Under the pieces are notes generated by a model. It searched no databases, was not told the origin of the DNA, and saw only the letters and a list, made by a program, of their open reading frames with translations. A stretch of 64,000 nucleotides of DNA from Oikopleura dioica. Its lineage: Eukaryota > Chordata > Appendicularia > Copelata > Oikopleuridae. The translations under genes and the position numbers were made by a program. Below, in pieces: positions 47,621 through 59,600 of this stretch. The stretch covers positions 2,733,001 through 2,797,000 of the forward strand of contig OU015567.1 in NCBI GenBank assembly GCA_907165135.1, read 5' to 3'. The first letter of the stretch is position 1. The number at the start of each line of letters is the position of its first letter.

Positions 47621-47972
47621 AAATAAATGTTTTCCTGTTGTTGAATACAAAATGACTTGAAGTTCAGAGCCACAATAGTAGGAGACCAATTTGCATCGCC
47701 GAATTTCCGCAATTTTACGTTTTACGAGAGCTTGATTTTCTTTTGTTTTCGAAATAAAAATGCTCCTCCTTGATTTCAACACGAGAAGATTTCAAACCCA
47801 GCAATTTTGTTTTACAAAGAGACGTATTTTCTGCTTGGCGTAATTCGAAAGAATCAGAACTCGCGAAAGTCGTTCGTGTGTGGGCCCTTCTGAGCGGAAT
47901 CGAGCTAATATTTGCTCAACTCAGAATTCTAACAAGAATTTCAGGCAAAAAAGAGTTTCGAATTCTAGTTTG

Positions 47973-48423
47973 ATGGAGTCTGTAAATGAACAGACAGAGT
48001 GGCCAGTTTATGAGCCGAAAAAGTCGAGAAGGACACAGTTGATAGAGACTGGAGTGATAACAGGGATTGTTTGTTTGACTTTGGTCTACTTTATTGTCTG
48101 GCATTTCAGGGACAACAGAAAGGTATGAGAATATAAAGGTATTTTGAGGTCAGAAAGTCTCAAAAGAAAGTTAATTTTAGCAAGAAATACAGCATTAAAT
48201 CAATTATTGAGATTAAAAAGTCGTCAAAAGAATGCCCAAAAGCAAAGGAGACTTTCATGCCTCATACATACGATACCATCACTGCTTCTAGGTAAACAAA
48301 CAATCATCTAAACTTTTCTACAGTATCTTCTTCAGGACAATCGCCTGTGAGCTGAGCGAATATAGTGCGAAAAACTCACCAAAGATGCCAAGAACTAAGT
48401 CCGTTCCTGAATACGTTCTGTAA
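47973..48423 (+). CDS. Small single-TM protein
   Basis: Exons 47973-48122, 48185-48291 and 48336-48423 close to 345 nt (114 aa). Short N-terminal ectodomain, TM segment at about residues 28-45 (VITGIVCLTLVYFIVW), then a Lys-rich tail with two Cys ending PEYVL, which resembles a PDZ-binding or short sorting terminus. Exon 2 starts after TTTTAGCAAG; an upstream AG would shift frame. Family unknown. Confidence 0.5.
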
Positions 48424-48561
48424 AAAAAAAGAGCTCAGTAATCCAAATCCTCCAAGTTCAAATCATCAATTTCCACAAGTTCAACCACTTTTCCTCAAAT
48501 AATCAAATAAATTTCTCTTGTCTCCATCTCGTAGTAAAAATGCAGGAACATCGCCTGAGGC

Positions 48562-48663
48562 ATGGAACGTACAGCGCTGGTACGGCCAATCGACACTGAA
48601 CAACCTCGATCTTCAGAAACAGTTAGAAAGATAGGGTCTGGAATGTTTTCAGCAGAAAATTAG
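48562..48663 (+). other. Short ORF just upstream of the tetraspanin start
   Basis: A 33-codon ORF (ATG 48562, TAG 48661) ends 27 bases before the tetraspanin ATG on the same strand. It could be an upstream ORF in the leader or belong to an unspliced exon; no direct support. Confidence 0.2.
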
Positions 48664-48690
48664 TCGAAAAATCAAAGAGAGAAAGAAAAG

Positions 48691-50240
48691 ATGAGCTGCA
48701 AGCTCTCCTGCTCAAGATGCTTTCTGTACTTTTTGAATGTCCTGTATATTACTTCCGGGATGTTTTTGCTTGTTGCGGGAAGCTTAGGAAGAGTTCAAAC
48801 TTGACAATAGGAGAGTTTATTGACGAATCACGTCGTTCCATGGAAGAAACTTGTTACAGATTCAGAATCATTTTATAATTTTTTTCAGTAATGTTTTTTG
48901 AAATAAAGATTCTCAGTATAAATGAAGTTTTTCAAATAAACTTAAAAATGAATTCTCATCTTTTTATTGTATATTCTCCCGAATTAATCCATTCTCTCGT
49001 ATATTTGCGATTTTCCCTCGATTTACGGGATGTTAATAAAAATGTTTCATTATAAAAAATTTTGGCAAATATTTTTTTATCCCTTTTTTGTTACTACAGC
49101 GTCATATGACAAACGTCATCTGTCAAAAGCCTTGAGCAAAGACTGCCCTAGTATTATCACCGTAATAAGTTTGAACTCTATTAAGTAATTACAAATACAA
49201 GTAGCTTACGTGAGTTCATAATTTATCGACCTGAGATCGCTCCGATCTTCCAAGGCATTTACATGATGATATCTGCCGGCGTTGGCCTATTCCTACTCGG
49301 TATTATTGGATGCGCAGCTGCCGTCAGACAAAATAGGCCAGTGTTCTTTAATCTCGATTTCAGGGATCTCATTTCGTATGAGCATTATTATTTTCGAACA
49401 TATGGAAAAGATGCGGGCTTGGCTTATTCCTGGCGTTGACTGTAACGATCCTGCTTATACAGTGGATCGGAGCGATCGTCACATTTGTCAATTATCCTGA
49501 AGGGAAGACATTTGTCAAGAAAACAATGGATATTTATTCAAATGAGGAGATTCTATCTCCTTGCCTGGAAATTGAGGATCAAAATAAAAGGTGACTTCGG
49601 ATATCCTTTTTCAGCTCTAGTCAGGACCCTGACTCAGGTTGCCGAGCTCAAGACCAATTGATAAAACCTAACCCTAACGAAAGAAATCTTGAAGATAATT
49701 ATAAAATTTAGGGAATTGTGCTTTGTACAGAAGAAATTCAAAGTCGAAAAATCAGGCTGGGCGGATGTGCTCATGAATGGCCGCTGGACTCAAAATTCCG
49801 AAGAGCGAGAGATGCTGTATGAAATCGCGTCACCGATGGTTTCAGTCGTTTGGGAGGATATCCAGAAGAAAAATCAATGCTGCGGTCTCAGTGGGCAGAA
49901 TGATTGGATCGACTCGCATTTTCAGAAGATTCCTGCGACTTGCTGTAATGAAGGTAAAAAACCTCCGACACAAATAACTCTTGTTATCAAAATTCTAGAT
50001 AATTTGACGGAAAGAAGCGAAATTGCCCGAGACAATCGGCAAGTAAGCCGGAGTTACTGTACAAAAGGGGCGAGTAATTTCATCGGCTGCGAAGAAAAAG
50101 CACTCTTATACGCGCATCTAACAGGGATAGCGTTTTTCTTTTCGTTTATTTCTGAACTGCTGGGAATTATTGTAACTTCTGTATATTTAAAACAATTGAA
50201 AGAAGAAAAATCGCCGAAAATTATTCAAGAAAAGATGTAA
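48691..50240 (+). CDS. Tetraspanin
   Basis: Recognisable parts: TM1 exon 48691-48792 (YFLNVLYITSGMFLLVAGSL); TM2 exon ending about 49335 (GLFLLGIIGCAAAVRQNR); TM3 exon 49383-49590 (LFLALTVTILLIQWIGAIV); large-loop exon 49712-49953 with the hallmark CCGL (NQCCGLSGQNDW) and CC; and exon 49999-50240 with the last loop Cys, TM4 and a short tail. The last three exons join in phase. The TM1-TM2 and TM2-TM3 joins are ambiguous (possible GA donors), so the full length is not fixed. Tetraspanins organise membrane microdomains. Confidence 0.82.
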
Positions 50241-50304
50241 AAAAAATTTATTCAAATAAACTTTCATATTCACCATATTCTCCATCTCCTATGAAAAAAA
50301 GTTG

Positions 50305-50345
50305 TGAACCTAAGTCGCACGAGTTCGATTCCCGACAAATTAAGT
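50305..50345 (+). repeat. Isolated tRNA-type B box
   Basis: GAGTTCGATTCCCGAC matches a pol III B box (T-arm) without a surrounding cloverleaf. It sits on the left shoulder of the large foldback at 50399, as a related tRNA-like piece sits on its right. Confidence 0.3.
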
Positions 50346-50398
50346 TTTTTTATCGAAAGAAGTTACTTTTTGTTAAAATTGCGCAACGAAAGAAATCA

Positions 50399-51144
50399 AG
50401 TCTACAATGGACGAAATAAATCGTAATTAACGTGCTGGATAAAAATTTTTCAAATCGAGTTAATTTTGCTTTTATCGGATTCAGCGTGTTCGAAAACCTA
50501 GGAAAAAATAGTACTTTTTGACTTCGGGTGTGAAATAGCGATAAGCGCGGCACTTCAAAAGTGAAAAGTATGTCACTTTTGGAAATAGATTTCTAGCGAT
50601 GCGTCAATGATATAAAAATTCTAATCGTACAGACTTTTAGATAATTGTCTAATCTAGTTGGCACTTTTTTAAAATCTTCAAAAAGTTAATGTTTACCCTA
50701 CTTTTCGAGCGATTATGATCACCCAGCGCGCCCGCTCTCATTTTTCGTCCGCTGAACTCACGCTGGGGAGTCCCGCTGGGGACCAGGCGGACGTTGATTA
50801 CCACTCGATTTTCAGACGGTTCATCTTTGAGCGCTCGAAAGGTAGGGTAAACATTAACTTTTTAAAGATTTTAAAAAAGTCCCAACTAGATTAGACAATT
50901 ATCTAAAAGTCTGTTTAGTTAGAATTTTTATATCATTGACGCATCGCTAGAAATCTATTTCCAAAAGTGACATACTTTTCACTTTTGAAGTGCCGCGCTT
51001 ATCGCTATTTCACACCCGAAGTCAAAAAGTACTATTTTTTCCTAGGTTTTCGAACACGCTGAATCCGATAAAAGCAAAATTAACTCGATTTGAAAAATTT
51101 TTATCCAGCACGTTAATTACGATTTATTTCGTCCAATGTAGACT
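50399..51144. mobile_element. 746 bp long-inverted-repeat (foldback) element
   Basis: Two arms of about 314 bp (50399-50712 and 50831-51144) are near-identical in inverted orientation, with a GC-richer 118 bp spacer containing short repeats (CGCTGGGG). The apparent ORFs in both arms are mirror copies and are not genes. Transcription would give a long double-stranded RNA. Confidence 0.9.
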
Positions 51145-51197
51145 CTACAATGTACGTTTCTGTATCGTCACCTCCAGTGCATCGTTACTCTAGTCCT

Positions 51198-51275
51198 TTT
51201 AGGAGGGGAAGCCAGATTCGAGATCGAACCAAAAGAGCGCCGTGGCCAATTGGCGCCACACTCGCGCCCCTTCCA
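51198..51275 (-). repeat. tRNA-like (pol III) sequence, possible SINE head
   Basis: On the minus strand a TGGCGCCAATTGG A-box and a GGTTCGATCTC B-box are spaced as in a tRNA, but the stems pair poorly. It is best read as a tRNA-derived repeat or pseudogene rather than a functional tRNA. Confidence 0.4.
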
Positions 51276-51279
51276 ATTT

Positions 51280-52616
51280 AAATTATCGCAGTTTTTAAAA
51301 TGAAAAAATAAATTCTTTAAAGTGCATCTCCATAAATCGACTCAAAACGAAACACCCAGGCTTCCGCCAAGAAGAAAGATGCAGAAAATAGAGAAATTCC
51401 AGAAAATTGAAGAACCTAAAATTTCTAGAAAAAAATATAAAATAATGATATTTTAGAATTTTAATTGTTGACAGTTGAAATGGCCCACAACAGTCCTTCA
51501 TAAAAACACGTAATTTTGACATAAAATCATCGAGAAAATTCTCATTTTAGCGTAAAATTGATAATATCTGCGTTAAATATCATTTCATTCAATTATTCTT
51601 TTTTTATATTTCTTCGTGAAAATGCAGACTTTGCAGTCTTTTACTCGACTTTCATATTTTTTTGAAGTTGAAATCCATTTTTACGCGGTATTTCTAGAGC
51701 CTTTTTCTGAAAGATTAATGAAAATTGCAAAAGATGCGCTTGATTTTCGGGCACAATTGACGTGAAAGGAAAATTAGTGTAACATGTAATCGATCCTCTT
51801 CGCACGTCAAATCTCTTTTCAAGCCCCATTTTTCTTATCAGCATCCAATGTCAGTATCGACTTCTAGTGCTGGAAGTATTCATGTACCCTCTCAATTTCT
51901 TTATCCTGTCCATTCAGAAAAGCCTTAGCCAGATGCGCCTGACGCGAAATTTGCGTAAAAGCGCAATCGACACAATTTTTCGTCTTTTTTCATTTGCGTC
52001 TTAGATCATCCGGGTCCTGCTGTCACTGGGCCGTGGCTGCCCAAATACGCTTTTGTCAATTTGAATTAGCCAAGACTCCACCTTAATGACACCAAATCCC
52101 CTCCGAGCCAGACTGAATTGTCCTCTTTCTTCTCCGATTCCCTAATTGAGAGAACGACTCTATTCACAGAGAAAAAATAAAAAAGGAAGGCATTTTGAGC
52201 GTTTTACCGCTATTTCTTACAAAACGAGAAGCCGCTTGCGGCTTTAAGCTGAAGAAAAAGAAAGCACTGTCTCAGGTTTTCTACTCAGGTTGCGTAACTT
52301 AGCCTTCAGAGCAAAATTCTGACCCCTGAAGCCACTTTTCTGAACTCAACTTGAGCCAGATGTGACCTTGAGCTTCCCTGCTTATCTGAAATCCCCTCTC
52401 CTCCAAATAGTTGCATTTGAAAAGAGACAGACATTTTCTGTCCCGATTTATATATTTTTTTCTTTTGATTTTTCACGCTGTGCACCCTGCTGGATCCTTT
52501 TATTAACTTTATTTCAAAGCGCTCTTTTTTAGAAATTCGAAAACGGTTTCAATGAAAAAATGACGAGTTAAGGAGCCTCCACGAGAACAGAAAAAAGAAC
52601 CAAAAAGGCAGAAACG
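51280..52616. other. Intergenic stretch upstream of STIM
   Basis: About 1.3 kb, AT-rich; I see no exon, tRNA or paired repeat that I can support. Confidence 0.4.
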
Positions 52617-55600
52617 ATGAAACTCATTTTCGCCATCTTTATTTCGTTTGGAGCTGTTGTGGGCGATTACTGCGATTCGGAGGAAACAGATAGCGGTGAG
52701 AAAAATGTCGAAAATTTATGCTTTTGTCAATATTGAGTCAATGATTTTTGAATTTAAAATTCTCCAATGTGGGTGAGAATTTCCCCGATTTTTAGCTTGA
52801 AACTTGAAAATGACGCAAATCAAATTTTAAATTATTGATTGTTATATATTTTACCGCCAGTCATCCTAGAATTTCATGACGCCATTTTCTCTCCTTATCC
52901 TTTCTTTTAGCAATCTTCGAGCTTCACGACGATTTGGACGATGACGACGACGGATCAATCTCTTCGACCGAAAACCGCGCCTTCATCAACGAATACGGCG
53001 GCGGCGCATCTGCCATCGGAGCTCTTCTCGAAGATAATGACGGTCTCGTTTCCAAAGACGAATTTCTAAAAGCCTGGAAGCGCTCCACCGTTCACAACTG
53101 GACAACAGACGATGTGGTCACTTGGCTCCGTGGAGCAGATCTTGGCTTTCGAAGCGACATTGCTGACCAGATTTCTGCGATTTTTCAAATGCATCGGGTC
53201 ACTGGAAGATGCTTCCCGCTCCTAGCGAAACTCGAACAGACGTTTTTGAAGAAGATCGGAATCAGGCAGCATTTGCTCAGGCGAAAGATTGCGCTTCGAT
53301 CGATGGACGCGATTCTCTTCGGACCGCCGGTGAATGATTCTCTTGTCAAAGACTTGATCTTGGCAGTTTTGGCTGTGTTCATGATCTTTTCCGTCACCTT
53401 CATTATTCGGCTCAAGCGACAGTTTAAGGATGTCAAGTCAAGACTCAAAGCAGAAAGGTAAATGCCCCTTATCATCAACCATATACGCCCATTATTCTAG
53501 TACGAGACTGGAAGAACTGGACAACATGTGGAAAGAATACGCCGAAACGCCGCTTGATCATGATTCCGTTTCTACAGTTCTTGATCTCCCAGCAGGAAAC
53601 CGTCAAAATACAGGTTATTCTTCCGAGAATCAGAATAAACGCCCAAATTAATCTCAAAACGATCAAAAATCTTCCTGAAATTGACTCGCTCGATCCCCAA
53701 TTTCAGCGTCAAATCTATCCAAATTCAAATTAACAAAAAATCAAAACTAAAAAAGTGCCTCAAAAATCATGTAAAGACGGCGGTGAAGAACTAAGCTCTC
53801 TCGCAACTCTGAAAAAGCAAAACGACCAGCTTCAAGCCTCCCTAGAAGAAGCTCACAAGGAGTTGAGAAAGATGCAAAATGGCTACTCCCTCGACAAAAT
53901 AGTCGTGACAAGTGATGTGAAAGAAATTCTCATTAAGACTTATCGTGCGGAGAAACGTAAGAGTAAACTCTTAGGAAATCCTAATCAACCAGTTTGTATT
54001 CAAATGAAATTAAGACAATTTGGACTTTCGAAAACGCGACGCGCGAAAGAAGGAACATGTGGCGACGGAGAATATGAAGAAACTTGAACGAGCAAACACC
54101 AATTTTTTCAGCTCCGTCAGATTGCTTCATTCGCATCAACTTGATCATCTTGACGCGGCGCTAATGCAAGCACACAAGGGTAAACAATCGCTTCAAATCA
54201 AGAAGCCGTTTGCTTCTTTAGCCGCTGCTTTTCTTTCTACGTCTCAAAGCCGCAAGCAGCTTCTTCATTTCAACTCCTTTTTTGGAATGTTCAGATTCTG
54301 ACGCTCTTTTTTAGCCATCGAAGACATCGTCAGTTCCCAGAAAGAATCCCACGATCGTTGGCGAAAAATAGAAAAAATTTTTAAGTAAGCTGGCTCTTTT
54401 TTCATCTTTCGCATCTCTATAACTTCTTTCAGCATCCCGATCATGCGCCAGAAACAGATGGAAAACGGCGAATCGAGTCCGGATATCTACTCGACGCCGA
54501 TCCTTTCCGAGCGTCCTCCTTCTTCCGCGGCGAGGAGCATCCACAACGAGTCTCTTCATCAAATCGCCTTGTCAAACCATCATCAGAATCGAGCGGGTGT
54601 CAAGCCCGTCAGTTCCATCCCTTCCGGCCTGCAACTCCACGGCAACAGCCACAGCAATGGTAATTTTCAGTCATTTTCGCAATCAGTGCCCGAACTGCTC
54701 CGCAATTATCCTTACGGCTCGAGATACTTGTTGCCTGTGATGTACAGGGCCGCACTGAGCAGAAACAGTCACATTGTAAAGAAACCCGCTGCATCTATTG
54801 CGCCATTTTTGAGACTGGGTAAAGTCGAAGGAGCTTTTTAGAGTTTAAGTAAGTGGTGAAAAAGTAAATAAAATTCAAGTTGGTGTCGCGGAAACCGGAA
54901 AGATATTGATGTTATTTCTTTATTTTTTGTATCTAAGGGGGCAGAAATCAAGATCGGATTTTTATTGAAAATAAACATATGTTAGTGACACCCTTATTTT
55001 TATACGCCAGGTCTCTGAAAGTGCCTTGGCAAGACCCTTTAGTTAGTAACTAAGGGTTTGAAGTTTCTATTAGTCAAATTAAATAAGGGTATCAATTTGT
55101 TTATTTGGATCGATTCTTGATGATTACCCTCGTAAAATTGAACGTTCTTTTCACTTTTTTTCTTCAGAAACAATGTCGGAAGACAACTCTCCAACTTCCA
55201 CCCGACCGGAATTGCGACAAATGGACAGTACAATCAGCACGGATTCATGCATTTACACGCAGACGGGAACGCACGAGTCTGAAAGGGACACTTCTGAACC
55301 CCCCTCGCGAACATGGTAAGCTAAAAGTGCTAGAATAGAACATCGAGAACGATTTTGTAAATCTAGCATTTCTGAAATAAATGGAAACAGCGTAGCGTCA
55401 TCGACTGCGGAAGAAGAATCGACGACGTCGCTGCGAAGTGCGTCTGCGTCAACGCATGTCAAGACGAAAAAACCAAAGTTTAAGCTCTTCGACAAAAGAA
55501 AACTCTCTTATTTGAGCTTTAGGAAGAATAAATGTAAGTAAAAACTTAGTTTGCAGATGTCATCTGATCTCTTAAGTCTTTAAAGATGTCCATGAATGTC

Positions 55601-55738
55601 TTTAATGTCTAAAGATCTCTATAGATGTCTGTTAATATCTTAAGATGTCGACAAAGATGTCCAAGAATATAATATCCGATATGGATGTCATCATAATATC
55701 CAACCTTATTTCAATTTTTAGCCAAAAAGAATGAGTAA
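52617..55738 (+). CDS. stim: Stromal interaction molecule (ER calcium sensor)
   Basis: Ten exons: 52617-52695, 52911-53457, 53501-53613, 53777-53956, 54015-54179, 54315-54384, 54433-54818, 55168-55315, 55367-55533 and 55722-55738. They close to 1872 nt (623 aa). Order: signal peptide (MKLIFAIFISFGAVVG); canonical EF-hand loop DDDDDGSISSTE; second EF-like segment (DNDGLVSKDEF); SAM domain beginning WKRSTVHNWTTDDVVTWL; TM segment (DLILAVLAVFMIFSVTFII). Cytosolic coiled coils with the CAD/SOAR region follow (ERANTNFFSSVRLLHSHQLD, HDRWRKIEKIF), then a Ser-rich tail. The last exons give a Lys-rich terminus (KKPKFKLFDKRK...KKNE) that would bind plasma-membrane phosphoinositides. It senses ER calcium and gates Orai channels. 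Introns are partly filled with repeat debris. Confidence 0.95.
55545..55720. repeat. Degenerate GATGTC-rich intron repeat
   Basis: The last STIM intron repeats short words like AAGATGTC and TAATGTC every 10-25 bases. A similar stretch lies in the first APBA intron (about 56815-56950). It looks like a decayed minisatellite. Confidence 0.4.
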
Positions 55739-56002
55739 AATGTCCATAAAAAACATTCTTCGCACCACTTCTACAAGGAACTCTGCTACTAGAATAACTC
55801 TAATTCATTCTACCGCTGTACATTTTCAATAACCAAAAAGACAACTCTTCGCTCGTACTCAAGACAACTTTACTCCAAGTTCATCAAGAAAAAGTATTCT
55901 TTTCACCTCTCAAAGTTAATTATTGTGCAATCTGCTGTAAAATATATTTTATTACATAACTCTTACTAGCGCCAGTATTGATAAAATCAAGTCAAACTAT
56001 CT

Positions 56003-56260
56003 TCAAGGTTCATTTTTTAAAAGAAATCTAAGCATCGTCGCCAAAAAATCCTCTCGCCAAGCATGAACTTCTTTTTCAATTGAATAAATTCTGGGTTCAG
56101 CAACCTGTGCAAAAACCTGAGCCAGGGTTTGTGAATCAAGCGGCTTCGCCAATAATAATTTGAAAAACCTCTGGCAGAACCCTGAGTAAGGTTTCGCCAT
56201 AGGTTGTCGAGGACAGCATAAATGATGAAAGCAAAAATAAAACTAGTCAAAGTAATCTAC
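56003..56260 (-). CDS. Candidate small membrane protein exon(s)
   Basis: On the minus strand a hydrophobic start (SFIFAFIIYAVLDNLW) is followed, in another frame, by a protein-like stretch (LDSQTLAQVFAQVAEP...HAWREDF) ending at TGA 56003. The two parts would need an intron that I could not place. Low-confidence gene candidate between STIM and APBA. Confidence 0.2.
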
Positions 56261-56632
56261 TGTCTCTCACACTGTATGAGCCATTTCTTCTGCTCTATTC
56301 CATATAAAAATAAAATCGTATATCAAAAACAATTGTTGATCAAAAATTCACTCGAGGATTTAATTGTCAATTAATTACCGCCGCCATTGAGACTCCAATG
56401 AGTCGAGCGGCAGTATCAGTATTGATCTGGAAGAAAGGGATGAAGGATCAATACCGTGCACATTTGAATTCAAAAATCGATCGCGCAGAAACGAGCCACA
56501 AGTCTAACGTGATATCACTCTGCCAACGATTTTCCCCTTCAAATTAGCGTACAGTTAGTTGAAGCACTATTCCCCCGCAAAACGAATTGAGACTTTATTG
56601 AAATAACGGGTTCGGAACCGATTCTTTGAGAG

Positions 56633-59600
56633 ATGGAAGTGATTGAGGAAGTCGAAATCGTGAACTCTGAGAATTATCACGCGAATCATGAAAACCAGCA
56701 GAATCAGAATATTGAGAACATGGCAAATGAAAGAAGCAGCATGGATGATCTGCATTCATGGTAAGTGGATCATTTAATTGAATTATTCATCGTTTGATCC
56801 TCCTGATTTTTTCGCGTCGAGATGTTTCCATATGTCTGTAGATCTACTCATCTTGACAACTAACTTTAGATGTATTGAGATTACCAAAGATGTCTAAAAT
56901 TTAGTAAAGTATTGAGTTAAATATTTAGTTTGTATCCAGATGTCTGTTGAATTGTCGAGTTATTATAAATTTGTCTCAAATTGTCAATTCTAGTGCGTTA
57001 AAAACCAATTCACCAGATCAAATTCGCAGCAATCTCGACGCCAATCCCTCCCCATCCAATTCAAGCAATAACCCTCCATTACCAAACAGCGAATACGCAA
57101 AAGATTGCGAGGACAGCTCATCACTTGTTGAAGCTTCACTTTCGAAATTGGCACTAGACGAAATTGCAAGTCCCCTTGAGACCAGCACGCGTGAGCTCTC
57201 CCAACAAGGTTTGTTATATTTTTGCAGCGACTTAATTATTTATTTCCCTGTTTCTCTTCAATTTGAGTTGGTGTTTCCTTTCTCAACTAACCTAACTTTT
57301 TAAATACAGATGATCTTGATAAGAACACTCTCAACACGCCAACTGCGGAGGAATCGGAGTTTCGAAAGCCAGCAGACTTCAGCAATACTTGCAGTACGCT
57401 CCGTACTCCCGTCAGTAGCCTACCTTCAGTAAGCAATAACAATTCGCTGAACTCAAGTGCGCTTGGAAGCCCTCATCTTCCGAATCCGCCTCAAATAAAT
57501 GCCAGTTCAAAGTTGAATCCAGATAGTTTGCCATTTTGTCCACAGATGCTACCTCCTCATCTTGCCCAGCAACAAGCGCTTTATCAGCAGCAGCTTATAC
57601 AGGTAATAAACCCACGTTTTTATTTTCCAGAACTAAAAATTTTATTAGGCTTTACAAATGCAGAACCATTTTCAAGGGCAGTTTCGAGGGCAAGTCCAGG
57701 GTTTTCCACAGCGACTTCCGCCTCAGCTTATTGCTCAGATACCCCAACAACATATTCCTCCTCATGCGGCGCGGCCTGGGCCTTCCAACGGACATGAAAT
57801 GGGTGGAAATTCAGATCCTCGAGAATCAAGCCATATTCCACCGCCGCCTCTCCGACTTTGGAATAGCCCAAACACTCAAGGTCCCCCTGTTCTTCCTCAT
57901 GGATTCCCGAGCGCGCAGCATCCAGACCCCCAATTCCCTCCTCCTCACTCTCGAAACGGACCACAGTCTAACCCAAACTCAAGTAGGCAACAGTTTCAGC
58001 GGCCAATTCCGGACATTCCACCGCCTCTGCCGACCCAAGACCAGCTCGATCAAATGCATCATCAGATGCACAAACGGCCAAACAAGCAACTACATCCGCT
58101 TAATCCACCCCATCATCAAATGCATCCCGATAACCCACCGCACGATCCAAGCAGTCGACTTTTAGTGCAGCGAGAAGAGCGAGACTCTTCCTATCAATCA
58201 AATCACCAGCGCCAAAGCTCAGATGAGGATCATCAAAGAGCCATAGAAAGTAATCAGAAATACGAAGCTCTTTTCAAAGCTCTCGGAGAGGCGAGCCAAA
58301 AGCACAATCAGCAATCAGAAATTGGTCAACATCAACATCAGCCTTCTTCGAAACCAGATCAACAGCTCGCTGACGATTGTCCTTGGCAACGAAGAAGTTC
58401 AAATCAAAGTTCTAGTCAGTCACAGCAAAAACATCAACCTTTTCAAAATCCTCCAGATCAGAAAATGCAGCTCCCACCGCCTCCGATCCAAGAGCGAGTC
58501 ATTCCACAAGTTCCCGGACCTTGCGATCCTGAAGACCTAATCGACGGTGTCCTCTTTTCGTCGAATTATCTCGGATCAACCCAGCTTAAAGTCGATAAGA
58601 ATTCGACGAAAACCGCTAGAATGATGCAAGCGCAAGAGGCAATGACCAGGGTCAAAGGTAATCGACTTCATGAATCAAGAATTTCAAATTATTTTTAGCC
58701 CCTGCAGGAGAAAGCCAGCCAAGTGTAGAAGTAGATCTCTTCGCGTCAACAAGCAAAATCAAGATTTTGAACGCGAAAACTCAAGAAGTAATCATGGAAC
58801 ATCCGTTGAGGAGTATTAGCTACATAGGAAATGGATCAAAAAACGGGCCGACTTCTCAATTTTTCTGCCGATAATTGTGGCCATAAGATCTTTTCATTTT
58901 CGCTCATAAATCTTTTTGTCTGTTAATTGAACCATTCAAAAGCCGATATCGGCGACATACTCGTCCTCATTGCCAAGCGAAAAGATGTGGAAGAAAGCGA
59001 ACTCCATCGCCCTGTATCTGACAGCGGAAAACCTCAGCAGCGTGTTGTCTGTCACGTGTTACAGGTAATCATTTCTCGTTTCTCATTAAGTTTCAATTCA
59101 TTCATCTAGTCTGCCGAGGCCGAGATGATGTCTTCTGCACTTGGACAGTGTTTTCAACTTGCATTTCAACTTTTCCTGCAAATTAATGGCATCCCGCCAC
59201 CGAGCGATACAGAAGCAGTTCAGGAACTAGCGGAAGTTTATCATGATGACTTGGTCCACTATTCAAAGGTAAACAAGGCGAATGAGGCTTCTTCATCAAA
59301 GTCGTTTTCTTAGGCGAGATGTTCGGCCCCAACCTCTTACCCTTATTTAGCCCTTTTTTTCAACCCTTTTTCAGAGAGAAAACGCGAAAGAAATCTGGAT
59401 TGAAAAGAAACGCGGTGAATCTTTAGGCGTTGCTCTCGTCGAATCTGGATGGGGATCAATTCTGCCAACGGTTATTCTAGCAAATATTCAGCACTCATCC
59501 CCGGCGGAACGAAGCGGCAAGCTGAACATTGGTGATCAAATTATGTCCGTGAATGGCACCAGTCTTGTTGGTCTTCCACTCAGTAGTGTTCATCAAGGTA

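Noticed and set aside
50350-51193. Two near-identical 67-codon frames on opposite strands
   Set aside because: They are mirror images in the two arms of the foldback element, not genes.
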